From: G963675935 sp963823895
GTDB lineage: Bacteria > Planctomycetota > Planctomycetia > Pirellulales > Thermoguttaceae
DNA length: 64,000 bases
NCBI GenBank assembly: GCA_963823895.1
Contig: CAWGNG010000035.1
Span: 1-64,000 of the forward strand
Reading direction: 5' to 3'
Part shown: piece by piece, positions 5,963 through 14,840 of the stretch
How the letters are laid out: every line of letters begins with the position of its first letter
Position numbering within the stretch: the first letter of the stretch is position 1
Made by a program: the position numbers and the translations under genes
Notes under the pieces: generated by a model
Database searches by the model: none
What the model was told of the DNA's origin: nothing
The model's input: only the letters and a program-made list of their open reading frames with translations

Positions 5963-8740
5963 ATGAAAGACGACGAAAAGACCAGAGAGCAACTTCTCGA
6001 AGAACTGACGGAGTTACGGCACCGGGTTGCGACCTTAGAAACGGTGGAAGCGGAACTCTGGAAGAGCAGAGCCATCCTTCAGGCGACCATTGACAATCTG
6101 CCTTTTGATTTCTTCGCCATCGGTATGGATGGCCGCTACATGTTACAGAATGCCACATCAAAGGCACATTGGGGAGACGCAGTTGGAAAGCTGCCCGAAG
6201 ATGCGGCGGGAAACGAGGAGACGCTCGTTCTTTGGGAAGAGAACAATCGACGTGCCTTTGCTGGCGAGAAGGTCGAGGAAGACGTGACGTTGACGATCAA
6301 GGGTGAAAATCGTTACTGCCACAACGTGATTGCTCCCATCATTGATACAGGCCGAATCCAAGGTATTCTCGGGGTGAACATCGATATCACCGATCGAAAG
6401 CGGGCAGAGGAACGACTGCGGGAAAGCGAAAGCAGATTTCGCAGCCTCTTCCAAGAATCGTCGGTGGGGGCGGCGGTGGTGACACCGAACAGTCAGTTCC
6501 TTCAAGTGAACCGAGCCTTTTGCGACTTCCTCGGCTACTCCGAGTCTGAACTAATCGGCCAAACGGTTCTGTCCGTCACGCACCCCGATGACCGTGAATC
6601 AAGCTCCACGGCAATCCGTCAAGCAGCAGAATCAGTGGCTCCCCTCCAGCGTCTCGAAAAACCCTATCTCCACAAGTGTGGCCAAGTCGTCTGGGGCGAG
6701 GTAAGTTCCACCCTGATGCACGATACAGAAGGCAAACCCGACTATTTCATCACCCAGATATTGGACATCACCGAGCGAAAGCGGGCTGATGAGGCGTTAA
6801 AGAAGGCTCACGACGAACTGGAACGTCGGGTCGAAGAACGCACTGTCAAGCTTGCCGAAGCCAGCCAGCAGCTTCGACGTGAAATCGAGGAACGCAAGGC
6901 GGCTGAAGAAACTTTGCGGGAGAGTGAAGAGAAGTACAAGACGCTCGTGGAAACCTCACCCGACGTGGTGATTATGACCGACTTAACGGGTCATGTCACC
7001 TTCGTGTCCCGGCGGCTTCTGGATCTCCACGGTGTCGACTCTGCCGACGAGTTCCTCGGAAAGACTGCCGGAGATTATTTGGTGTCCGAGGACCACGACA
7101 AGTATCGCCTGAGTCTTCAAGACACAATAGAAAACAGTATCACGAGGGATGTCGAATATACCTTCATCAAGAAGAATGGAACCCGCTTCCCCGCCGAGTT
7201 ATCTGCGGCGTTGGTCAAAGACGCCTCGGGAAAAGCGGTGGCAATCATCAACGTCCTGAGAGACATTACCGAACGCAAGCTGGCCGAAGAGGCTCTGCGG
7301 CAGAGCGAACGCCGATTCCGCAATTACTTTGAGCAAGGGTTGATCGGGATGGCCGTGACCTCCGTGGACAAACGCTGGCTGGAGGTCAACGACCGACTGT
7401 GTGAGATTCTGGGCTATTCGAGAGAGGAACTCGTCCAGACAAGCTGGGCTGAACTGACGCATCCCGATGACCTTGAGGAGAATTGTCGGTTGTTCAATCA
7501 GCTTCTTGTAGGCGACATCGAGAATTTCACGCTCGATAAACGCTACATAAAGAAGGATGGGGGCATCGTCTACACCACAATCCATACCCGTGCGTTTCGC
7601 AAGGAAGATGGGACAATTGACCATATCGTTCTTCTGGTCGAAGATATCACGGCCCGCAAACAGGCTGAGGAGGCATTGCGGCAAAACCATGACGAACTCC
7701 GCACCATCTACGAGGAAATAACAGATGGCATCGTCATCGTTAGCGTCGAGAACCCCCGCCCGCTGCGAGCAAATGCTGCATTGTGTCGAATGTTGGGCTA
7801 TTCCGAGGAGGAGATGAGAAACCTGTCGCCTACCCAGGTTCATTCGCCTGAAACGCTATCCGCAGTCCGTGAGCAGCTTGAAATGGCCAAACAGAAGGGC
7901 ATTGCACGGAGCAGTGACGTTCCGTTCTTACGTAAGGATGGCAGTGTCTTCTATGCAGATGTAACCGTAAGTCAGATTATCTACAACCGGCAGCCTTGCT
8001 GGGTCAGTGTCATCCACGACATTACGGAACGTAAACACGCCCAAGACGCTTTAGAGCGGGAGCGGCAGTCATTATGGAGAATGCTTCAGGCCAGCGACCA
8101 CGAACGGCAGACCATATCCTACGAAATTCACGATGGACTGGCCCAGTATCTTGCGGCTGCGGGGATGCAATTCCAGGCTCATGATTCCTTGAGAGAGAAC
8201 TCTCCCGACAAAGCCAAGAAAGCCTACGAGACTGCCCTGGAGCTTGTTCGCCAAGCCCACTCTGAATCACGGCGGCTAATCAGTGAAGTTCGCCATCCGG
8301 TCATCGACGAGAGTGGGCTTGAGACTGCGATTTCACATTTGGTTCACGAACAACGGCGACGTGGTGGCCCGACGATCAAGTTCGATAGCGAGGTGCAGTT
8401 CAAGCGACTACCGTCGATCTTGGAGAATGCGATCTATCGCATCGCACAGGAGGCACTGACCAATGCCTGCAAGCACAGCAAGAGCAAGAAGGTGACGGTC
8501 ACCATGACTCAAGAAGGGCAGGACGTTCGGTTGGAAGTTCGGGACTGGGGAATTGGGTTCGACCCAGAGGCGATTGGAAAGGGGCACTTCGGCGTGGAGG
8601 GTATTCGACAACGGGTGCGGCTTCTCGACGGTCGGCTGACCATCGAGAGCAAGCCGGGTTCTGGCACCCTGGTTCAGGTTGTTGTGCCGATTTTGGAGAG
8701 GGAGATTGGAGGATATCGCCGGGTCGAGAATCTGCCGTAG
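5963..8740 (+). CDS. multi-PAS sensor histidine kinase (HisKA_3/NarL-type)
   Basis: A 925-residue soluble sensor kinase without transmembrane segments. A short N-terminal coiled coil leads to five PAS modules at about 35-150, 155-275, 325-445, 450-570 and 575-695, each ending with the typical DITERK/DITDRK linker; a second coiled coil sits near 280-325. The phosphoacceptor is His723 in SYEIHDGLAQYL, the HisKA_3 class that pairs with NarL/FixJ-type regulators. The ATPase domain shows the N box (EALTNACKHS), DWGIGFDPEA and a GxGxxG-like HFGVEGI. I start at ATG 5963 because a GGGAGG site precedes it; a longer frame from 5873 lacks one. The last 10 or so residues and the stop codon lie inside the adjacent transposase relic, so the native C-terminus has been replaced. 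No response regulator is adjacent. Confidence 0.88.
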   Translation: MKDDEKTREQLLEELTELRHRVATLETVEAELWKSRAILQATIDNLPFDFFAIGMDGRYMLQNATSKAHWGDAVGKLPEDAAGNEETLVLWEENNRRAFAGEKVEEDVTLTIKGENRYCHNVIAPIIDTGRIQGILGVNIDITDRKRAEERLRESESRFRSLFQESSVGAAVVTPNSQFLQVNRAFCDFLGYSESELIGQTVLSVTHPDDRESSSTAIRQAAESVAPLQRLEKPYLHKCGQVVWGEVSSTLMHDTEGKPDYFITQILDITERKRADEALKKAHDELERRVEERTVKLAEASQQLRREIEERKAAEETLRESEEKYKTLVETSPDVVIMTDLTGHVTFVSRRLLDLHGVDSADEFLGKTAGDYLVSEDHDKYRLSLQDTIENSITRDVEYTFIKKNGTRFPAELSAALVKDASGKAVAIINVLRDITERKLAEEALRQSERRFRNYFEQGLIGMAVTSVDKRWLEVNDRLCEILGYSREELVQTSWAELTHPDDLEENCRLFNQLLVGDIENFTLDKRYIKKDGGIVYTTIHTRAFRKEDGTIDHIVLLVEDITARKQAEEALRQNHDELRTIYEEITDGIVIVSVENPRPLRANAALCRMLGYSEEEMRNLSPTQVHSPETLSAVREQLEMAKQKGIARSSDVPFLRKDGSVFYADVTVSQIIYNRQPCWVSVIHDITERKHAQDALERERQSLWRMLQASDHERQTISYEIHDGLAQYLAAAGMQFQAHDSLRENSPDKAKKAYETALELVRQAHSESRRLISEVRHPVIDESGLETAISHLVHEQRRRGGPTIKFDSEVQFKRLPSILENAIYRIAQEALTNACKHSKSKKVTVTMTQEGQDVRLEVRDWGIGFDPEAIGKGHFGVEGIRQRVRLLDGRLTIESKPGSGTLVQVVVPILEREIGGYRRVENLP

Positions 8741-9475
8741 TGTCTCCGCATCCTTATGCACGCCGAAGAACAATACCCGCACCTTCTCCGAGAGAAAGGC
8801 CCACACGCTGTTGATGCTCCAGCCCGTCTCATCGGTATGCACTACCAGCGAGTTGGCCAGCAGCAAGCACAGCAACTCGAATTCCTCTTCCCATTGCCGC
8901 GCCAACTGGTTCAACAGGGCGTCGGCCTGCGACTTCCGCAGCGTCAAGTGCTGGAAGAAGTTCATCAGCAGGCATACTTTGTCGAAGGAAAGGCCGACCA
9001 CGTACACCTGGTAGGCAATGGCCAGCACGATCTCCGCCCCGAACTCGCTGCGGCCGAAGACGCCCGGAATCTTGCCGTATTGGTTCTTCGGGCCGCGATA
9101 AATGTCATAGGCCACCAGGACCGCTTGGCCGTCTTCCAGCCGCCATGCCACCCGCGTGTGCGACAGCCGGCAATCTGCCTTCCGCACCCCAGCCGGGAAG
9201 ACTTTCTCGGTTCGCACGGCTTGAGCGATCTTCTCAGCCGTGCTAATCCGTCCGCCCGACCGCTGCTTTCGCCTCCGCCGCTTCCTTCCTCGCGCCTCCT
9301 GCCGCCGTTCTTCTGCCTCCACCGAGAACGGCTACGAAATCTTCGGCGGCGAGCCGCCCTTCAGTTGACGCTCCAACTCTTCGTTCCGGCGCTGAAGGGT
9401 CACAATCAAATCGATCAGCCGATCGGGTGTGATCCGCCCCGCATGAACATCTTTCCTGAGTTGCTCAACATCCAT
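8705..9475 (-). pseudogene. truncated IS66-type transposase relic
   Basis: The frame begins at ATG 9475 (MDVEQLRKDVHAGRITPDRL, a coiled-coil N-terminus), is broken by an in-frame TAG at 9332-9334 and continues through QAVLVAYDIYRGPKNQYG to the catalytic core VVHTDETGWSINSVWAF, where the DET acidic residues of the IS66 DDE enzyme are visible. It ends abruptly after DAETLRQILDP near 8710, where the kinase gene begins on the other strand, so about the last 200 residues are missing. The 74 bases at 9058-9131 are repeated inverted at 4689-4762. Nonfunctional as it stands. Confidence 0.72.
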
Positions 9476-9597
9476 GCCACCTTGATAGCCGATTTCCCAA
9501 AATCAGGCAGCGCCAGTTTTCAGGGAATGGACGGCTACCCTCGGCGGTTCTTGGCTGCACGAAACGTGCATCGGTGGCGCAAGCCACTGAACGACTC

Positions 9598-9852
9598 TCA
9601 GAAAGAACGATCTGGCGACAGGACGGTTTCGTTGGGGTCGAGGGGTTGAAACACCGCTCCTGCCGGGGCCATAATCGCGATCCGAGCCCTTCGGCCTTTC
9701 CTCCCCACACAGCGGACGATGACCTGCACGGCGCCGATTTCCACCACGCGAGACTGACCTTCAGCGTACCAGTCGATGCACTGGCTTGCCTTGGCCGGCG
9801 CATGGGTTAGGTTACCGGTCGCTTCTTGGTTATTGTTCTGCTGAGAGTCCAT
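9598..9852 (-). CDS. small conserved-looking protein downstream of the primase
   Basis: An 84-residue protein: a polar N-terminus (MDSQQNNNQEATGNLTHAPA), CIDWYAEGQSRVVEIGAVQV and a basic stretch VRCVGRKGRRARIAIMAPAG. The last part has a vague resemblance to CsrA-type beta strands, but I would not name it so. It starts three bases after the end of the primase C-terminal frame, so it belongs to the same minus-strand transcript. The function is unknown. Confidence 0.5.
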   Translation of the reverse strand: MDSQQNNNQEATGNLTHAPAKASQCIDWYAEGQSRVVEIGAVQVIVRCVGRKGRRARIAIMAPAGAVFQPLDPNETVLSPDRSF

Positions 9853-9854
9853 TT

Positions 9855-11765
9855 CTAGGTCGCCTCGATCTCTGGCCTTGGCGTTGCCTCAGCCTGAACG
9901 TAGCCGAAAAACTCCCCACACAGCCGACACGTCCGCTTGGTTCTACCATCGCCGTTGCGGGTGTCCCGCCAATCGTGGAAGCAGTCGGCCGGTGAGTCCG
10001 GTGAGTGAGTGTGAGTGTTCTGGCACTCGTCCGCCGCGTGCGCGTGCGTGCGCGCGGCGCGCACGTGCGTAGGGTAGAGTTGAACTCACACTCACTCACT
10101 TCACTCACGTTTTTTCCGCCTTCCGGGGGCTCTTGTGGTGCGATACCTGTGGTAGTGTTGGCCAATTTCCAGAGGTATGCCCGCTGGCGTTGGCCCCCGC
10201 GCTCGATTCGTAGGTGTATGGACTCGCCTTGGATTTCCAGCGAGAAAGTCCGGTCGCGCTTGTCCGACAGCAGCTTGCCGAGCTTGATTTTCTGCGCCTG
10301 GTCGGTGTCGCCGGCTATTGGCAACGCAGTATCGTCTTTGATCTGCTGCCACAATTCCGACACTTTTACCTCCAGATCCCCGAACGTTTCCCACCATGTC
10401 AAGACAAAGGACCGCCAAGCGGCTCCCTCCGCGTCGCTCTCTTGATAGAAGTCGTCCAGGTTCGCCAAGAACCCGGGGATGCCGACGGCATCGAGAATGC
10501 CGCCGATGGTTTCGGCCCACTGCTCGAACATACCCAGCGTTTTTGGCCCAGCAGGTCGGCCTGCAACAAGCCAGGCGCGAATCATCGTCAGGGCTGCCCA
10601 AATCAGCCGGCCGCGGTTTTCCTTCACCCATGCCCGTAGGTTGGGGATTCTAAACCCTTGCCGCAACCACGGCTGATCCGTCTTGGCGTCAAGCCGAATT
10701 CTGATACTGCGGCGGCCGATTTCGTTCGATACGCTCGGGTTGTTGCCTGATGCCACCCAAATACAGCGAACAGGGATTCGGATAATCTCGGAGCAGCCCA
10801 AGATCCGGTCCTCCCAAGATGGCGCGGTGACGGCCGCGGAAAGTGTAGGCGAGTCCAGCCGGCGGCCCAGATTGTCGATGAAGAGGTACGTGGGGCCCGT
10901 TCGGAATTTGCTGGTGAGTCGTTTTCGCCATTCGTCCTCGTCGCGTCCCTCGGTCATGGCGGCCACGGGTCGGCCGATTGCTGGATAGGCGAGACAATCA
11001 ACTAGGAGCGTGGCACCCGTCCCTGGGGATGGCTTTTCGACAAGATGAATCGGAGTCGCCCCGTTGCCGATGATCTCCCGGACGAATGGCAACAGAAACA
11101 AGGCGACAGTGTGAGCGAGTTCGGATGGACTTGTGACTGGAAAATCCCCAAGCAGGTCTTCGCAGACAAGCCGCTTGGCCACGCTGATTTCTTTAGGCGT
11201 TGGGTCTGCCGGCACGTCTGGTACTACAAGACCGGCGGCCGGCGCGTAGTAAATGCGTCCCGCCTGATGGTATCCGGGCGCAGCTTGGAGTGTTCCATCG
11301 GCGGCGAAAATGGGGGCCTCCACGATGCGGGTAAGCACCGGCAACGGCATGTCGGGTTGCGCAAGAACGTCTCGCACAATGTCCTTTGGCCGTTGCCGTT
11401 CTGGACGCCGAGATGATCGGCAAGCAATTTGACGGCGCTCTTGAAGTCGATTCCGTTGGCCCATTGAAGCGTGCTGATGCCGTCGCCGTTACCTTGCGAA
11501 AAGCACTGATTACAGAGACAGGCGCCGGCGTCTGCGTCGATCAGCCGGAAGCGGTCCTTGCCGCCGCACTTCGGGCATGGATGGTGCTTCCCGTCGAGAA
11601 CTTCGGCGGGGATAGCACGGTCCGAAGACCGGCCTTCTGAAGATCGCAGAGCACGCGGGGGCCAAGCCCAAGCCGGCGGCCGAAGGTGCGAAGGTCGAGT
11701 AGCTCATCAGCGTGAATCGGGCCGCGGGCAACATCGGCGGCGGGTAGTTTGGGAGGGTGTTTCAC
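9855..11765 (-). pseudogene. plasmid/phage-type primase-helicase, frameshifted
   Basis: Pieces of one protein occur in successive frames. The N-terminus starts at GTG 11765, overlapping the stop of the HTH gene by four bases, and includes LLDLRTFGRRLGLGPRV. In the next frame comes a zinc-binding primase domain with HHPCPKCGGKDRFRLIDADA and LCNQCFSQGNGDGIS. In a third frame (about 11430-10130) is an ATPase-like region with VEKPSPGTGATLLVD, a Walker A-like loop that lacks the usual lysine, and PTYLFIDNLGRRLDS as Walker B-like. The last 70 residues, in yet another frame, hold a zinc knuckle CRLCGEFFGY. At least three one-base breaks separate them. It probably replicated the integrative element; no catalytic primase core is obvious between the zinc finger and the ATPase. 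Confidence 0.6.
10001..10099. repeat. inverted GTGAGT-rich repeat around an alternating purine-pyrimidine core
   Basis: Sixteen bases at 10001-10016 (GTGAGTGAGTGTGAGT) recur as the reverse complement at 10084-10099. Between them lies a GC-alternating stretch of (GC/GT/AC) steps at about 10036-10069 that could form a hairpin or left-handed DNA. It falls in the 3' part of the primase gene, close to one of its frame breaks. Confidence 0.55.
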
Positions 11766-11887
11766 GATGTCCCTCCGTCGCGCTCTTCCTCAATCCGGCG
11801 CAGTTCAGACGCGATAAAGGGGATGTCGGTCTCGGCGTACACGTTGGCATTCCCCGCGCGACTGATGGGCTTGATGCCCCTGGTTCT
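11762..11887 (-). pseudogene. HTH/excisionase-like gene, 3' part (split by IS66)
   Basis: This piece encodes RTRGIKPISRAGNANVYAET and continues to the stop TGA at 11762-11764. Joined to the 5' part (14525-14611) after removing the IS66 element and one copy of the 8-bp duplication, it gives an uninterrupted 70-residue MerR/excisionase-like DNA-binding protein. Its stop overlaps the GTG of the primase gene (GTGA), so before the insertion the two were translationally coupled. Confidence 0.7.
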
Positions 11888-11988
11888 GATAATGTGTAAG
11901 TGACTGGCGGAACACGTCTTGTGCAGTCGGGTAGGCTGGGGGCATCGGCCGGGATGGTCTCGGCTCGATGAACCTCAGGAGCCCGAAC

Positions 11989-12444
11989 ATGAAGAAACGA
12001 ATTCGACACGGCGATCCGCGGCGACGGAGCTATTGGGAAGAGGTGGTGCGGCGGTGGAGGGAAGGCGGCCAATCGGTGCGGGCGTTTTGCCGCGCCGAGG
12101 AATTGCGGGAGTCGGCCTTCTATTTCTGGCGGCATAAACTGGCGCGAGGTGGTCACCGCACCGGCAAGCGGGTATCCGGTGCCGTGGACGGTGCGCAGTT
12201 CCAGTCACGCCCGGCGACGCCAACGTCGCGTTCATCCAAGCGGGTATCGCCACGGCATGGTGCTACGCCTTCGTTTCTGCCCGTGCATGTGGTGGGACCG
12301 GCAAGCAGGTGCTTCGGCGCGGCTGAGGCGGACGGCGGCGTGGAGATTATCCTGGGGCAAGGCCGCACGGTACGGGTGCAGGCGGGCTTCGACCGGCAAA
12401 CGCTCGCCGCTGTGCTGGCCGTGCTGGAGGTGCAGCCGTGTTGA
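11989..12444 (+). CDS. tnpA: IS66 family accessory protein TnpA
   Basis: A 151-residue protein with the helix-turn-helix region found in IS66 TnpA: SYWEEVVRRWREGGQSVRAF then CRAEELRESAFYFWRHKL. The C-terminal part (VEIILGQGRTVRVQAGFD, LAAVLAVLE) is the usual IS66 Orf1 ending. I chose ATG 11989 over 11968, as the first seven residues of the longer form have no family counterpart. It overlaps tnpB by seven bases. TnpA is needed for IS66 transposition along with TnpB and the TnpC transposase. Confidence 0.85.
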   Translation: MKKRIRHGDPRRRSYWEEVVRRWREGGQSVRAFCRAEELRESAFYFWRHKLARGGHRTGKRVSGAVDGAQFQSRPATPTSRSSKRVSPRHGATPSFLPVHVVGPASRCFGAAEADGGVEIILGQGRTVRVQAGFDRQTLAAVLAVLEVQPC

Positions 12445-12794
12445 ACCTGTCGGAACTGGTGCGGATCTACGTGTGCTTGGCGCCGACAGATATGCGAAAA
12501 AGTTTCGACACACTGGCCGCCCTGGTGCGGGACTGGCTGGGATACGATCCCTTGTCCGGCCACTTGTTCGTGTTCCGCAGTCGCCGTGGCGATCGCGTGA
12601 AACTTTTGTGGTGGGATCGCGACGGGCTGACGTTGTACTATCGGCGGCTGGAAGAAGGAACCTTTCGCTTTCCGACGAGCAACGACCCACAAGCGCGGAG
12701 CGTCGAGGTCTCGGCGCAGGAGTTGTCGCTGGTGCTGTGGGGCATCGACCCGTCCAGCGTGAAACGGCAGCAACGCTACCAACGCACGGCTTGA
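12438..12794 (+). CDS. tnpB: IS66 family accessory protein TnpB (Orf2)
   Basis: A 118-residue protein with hallmark IS66 Orf2 motifs: VCLAPTDMRKSFDTLAALV, GHLFVFRSRRGDRVKLLWWD, DGLTLYYRRLEEGTF. Length matches the family (about 115-120). It overlaps tnpA and is followed after 62 bases by tnpC. Its biochemical role is unknown but it is required for transposition in characterised IS66 elements. Confidence 0.92.
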   Translation: MLNLSELVRIYVCLAPTDMRKSFDTLAALVRDWLGYDPLSGHLFVFRSRRGDRVKLLWWDRDGLTLYYRRLEEGTFRFPTSNDPQARSVEVSAQELSLVLWGIDPSSVKRQQRYQRTA

Positions 12795-12856
12795 TGCGGG
12801 GAGAAAAACCTTTCTTGCGGTGGGAATAATTTCGCGTTCACGGTATCTATAAGGGC

Positions 12857-14458
12857 ATGGACACGGACGCCATGCCTCTTCCCGATCCCGCCCTGCTGCC
12901 CGACGATGTCGCGGTGCTCAAGCAGTTGATCGTGCAATTGTTGGAGCAGTTGCGTCTGCGCGACGAGCGGCTCCAGCGGCAAGAACATCACATTCACTTG
13001 CTGCTGAAAAGGATTTACGGGAGCAGCAGCGAGAAGTTCGATCCGCAGCAAGGCATGTTGTTCGAGAACCAGGCAGATGCGGAAGAGGCGGCTGCCAACT
13101 CGCCGCCGCCGGTCGCACGGGCAGCTTCCAAGAACCGCGACAAGCACGGCCGAGGGCGGATTCCCGACGAGACCAAGCGTGAGGAAGTCGTTCACGATCT
13201 TTCCGAAGCCGAGAAGGCGGCATTGGGCGGCCTGGAGAATCTGGTCGAGTTGCCGCCGGAGACCAGCGAGCAACTCGATTGGCGGCCCTCGACGCTGTTC
13301 GTGATGGTGCATGTCCGCAAGAAATACGCCCGCAAAGAGCAACTGCCCGAGAGCGGCCTGACGCTCGTTGAGCAGAACGTGGTGCTGGCCCGCAAGCCGC
13401 CCGAGGCGATTCCCGGCGGTTTGGCCGGTCCGGGGCTGATGGCCCAGGTGATCGTCAGCAAGGGGGCCGATCATCTGCCCTTGCACCGGCTGGAAGGAAT
13501 CTTCCAGCGACAGGGCGTCCGCATCTCCCGGCAGACGATGGACGGCTGGTGGCTTCAAACGGCCGAGTTCTTACAACCTTTGTACGCCCTGGCTATCCGC
13601 GTGGTGTTGGCTTCTCACGTAATCCACACGGATGACACCTCGGTGAAGGTCCGCGATGCCTGGCGGAGGCTGAAGTACACGGGCCACTTCTGGCCCTACG
13701 TGGGCGATCCACTGCACTCGCTGACCGTGTTCGATTACACGACGAATCACAAACGGGACGGACCGGCCGCGTTTCTCAAGGATTATCGCGGCTATGTGCA
13801 GGCCGACGCCTTCAACGGTTACGACGGAATCTACCTGGAATCCGACGGTCGAATCATCGAGGTGGCTTGTTGGGCGCATGCGCGGAGGAAATTCCACGAG
13901 AGCCGACGGCTGGATGCGGCCCGCATGGAGACGGCGTTGGCTTGGATCGGCAAGCTCTACGCCGTGGAGAAAGATCTCCGGCAGCGCTGTCAGGGCCAGT
14001 GGCAGCCACTCACGCTGGAGGAGCGTGCCACGCAAATCGCCGCCGAGCGGCAGGAGCGGTTGCGGCCGCTCTTGGACAGCTTCCATACATGGCTGGAAGC
14101 CGAGGCGCCCAAGGTCTTGCCCAAGAGCGCGGTTCGTGGAGCGATTAACTATACGCTCGGCAACTGGACGGCCCTGTCCGTATACCCTAACGACGGCTGG
14201 CTGGACATCGACAACAACGAAGGCGAGAACTCGTTGCGGGGCCTCTGTATCGGACGCCGCAATTGGCTTTTTGTGGGGAACGACCGGGGCGGCCGCGCGG
14301 CGGCGATCCATTTCAGCCTGTTGGCGTCATGCAAGCGTCACGGCCACGATCCTTGGGTCTACTACCGCGACGTGCTGACCCGACTGCCAGCGATTCTTCC
14401 CGGCGCCAGCGAGGAAGAACTTCTCGCCCTCCTCCCCCACCGCTGGCATCCGGCTTGA
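12857..14458 (+). CDS. tnpC: IS66 family transposase TnpC
   Basis: A 533-residue DDE transposase of full length. The N-terminus is a coiled coil (VLKQLIVQLLEQLRLRDERL) followed by KRIYGSSSEKFDPQQ. The catalytic acidic residues are visible in SHVIHTDDTSVKV, FKQADAFNGYDG-like VQADAFNGYDGIY and IDNNEGENSLRG, and the C-terminus carries the IS66 tail SLLASCKRHGHDPWVYYRDV. The ATG at 12857 is the first in frame. The gene is intact, unlike the two other IS66 transposase genes in this window. Confidence 0.93.
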   Translation: MDTDAMPLPDPALLPDDVAVLKQLIVQLLEQLRLRDERLQRQEHHIHLLLKRIYGSSSEKFDPQQGMLFENQADAEEAAANSPPPVARAASKNRDKHGRGRIPDETKREEVVHDLSEAEKAALGGLENLVELPPETSEQLDWRPSTLFVMVHVRKKYARKEQLPESGLTLVEQNVVLARKPPEAIPGGLAGPGLMAQVIVSKGADHLPLHRLEGIFQRQGVRISRQTMDGWWLQTAEFLQPLYALAIRVVLASHVIHTDDTSVKVRDAWRRLKYTGHFWPYVGDPLHSLTVFDYTTNHKRDGPAAFLKDYRGYVQADAFNGYDGIYLESDGRIIEVACWAHARRKFHESRRLDAARMETALAWIGKLYAVEKDLRQRCQGQWQPLTLEERATQIAAERQERLRPLLDSFHTWLEAEAPKVLPKSAVRGAINYTLGNWTALSVYPNDGWLDIDNNEGENSLRGLCIGRRNWLFVGNDRGGRAAAIHFSLLASCKRHGHDPWVYYRDVLTRLPAILPGASEEELLALLPHRWHPA

Positions 14459-14532
14459 TCTCCCCGTTCGCCAAGCCTACGCCCAGGCGGCGATTTCTCC
14501 CTATGTGCTCGGCGGGACGCTTACGATAATGT

Positions 14533-14611
14533 AGTCGATGCGATGGATCGGCTTGCCCACTTGACGGGCAATCTCGCCGACCGTCGGGACGGATGGAATG
14601 GTCGTTGCCAT
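14533..14611 (-). pseudogene. HTH/excisionase-like gene, 5' part (split by IS66)
   Basis: It starts at ATG 14611 with MATTIPSVPTVGEIARQVGK, a helix-turn-helix typical of MerR/excisionase proteins, and runs into the IS66 target duplication at 14525-14532. The continuation is at 11762-11887. Such small DNA-binding proteins usually control the element's own replication or excision genes, here the coupled primase. The insertion destroys both the protein and the operon leader. Confidence 0.7.
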
Positions 14612-14701
14612 ACTCTTTTTCTCACACGGTATAAATCGGGAGGTCGTAATTTAGTTGCCTGTACACTGCAACCAACACTCGCGCCTGATACTCGTGTGTG
14701 T

Positions 14702-14840
14702 GCGTTCCATCTCGCGGCAGAAAGTGAGATGGAACGATGGAACGACGATACGACAAGTGGGGATTGGTAAAAGACTTGCGCAAATCTGGACAAGGAGGCC
14801 CCGTAGCTCGGGGCGAGATGGAACGATGGAACGACGCTAT
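14702..14840. repeat. iteron-like GAGATGGAACG repeats upstream of the HTH-primase operon
   Basis: GATGGAACGATGGAACGACG occurs at about 14727-14746 and again at about 14817-14836, 90 bases apart, each preceded by GA. A third, inverted core (CGTTCCATCTC) lies at about 14703-14713. They sit in the gap between two minus-strand genes, just upstream of the HTH gene start at 14611. They could be operator or origin iterons for the element; this is inference. Confidence 0.45.

Larger units (their letters stand above)
11896..14524 (+). mobile_element. complete IS66-family insertion sequence
   Basis: A 2629-bp element with tnpA, tnpB and tnpC all on the plus strand. Left end GTAAGTGACTGGCGGAACAC, right end (complement) GTAAGCGTCCCGCCGAGCAC: imperfect terminal inverted repeats of about 22 bp (15 matches) with the GTAAG tip typical of IS66. 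It is flanked by the 8-bp target duplication GATAATGT at 11888-11895 and 14525-14532. All three reading frames are intact, so it may still be active. It split an HTH gene on the minus strand. Confidence 0.93.

Noticed and set aside
5440..6075. 211-residue minus-strand frame upstream of the kinase
   Set aside because: Overlaps the kinase 5' end and reads as Ser/Arg-rich shadow.
9598..9852. CsrA identity for the 84-residue protein
   Set aside because: The match is limited to a basic strand; the conserved CsrA N-terminus is absent.
14770..14820. GGCCCCGTAGCTCGGGG looked like a tRNA acceptor/D-arm
   Set aside because: No T-loop GTTCRA or complementary acceptor stem follows within 90 bases.
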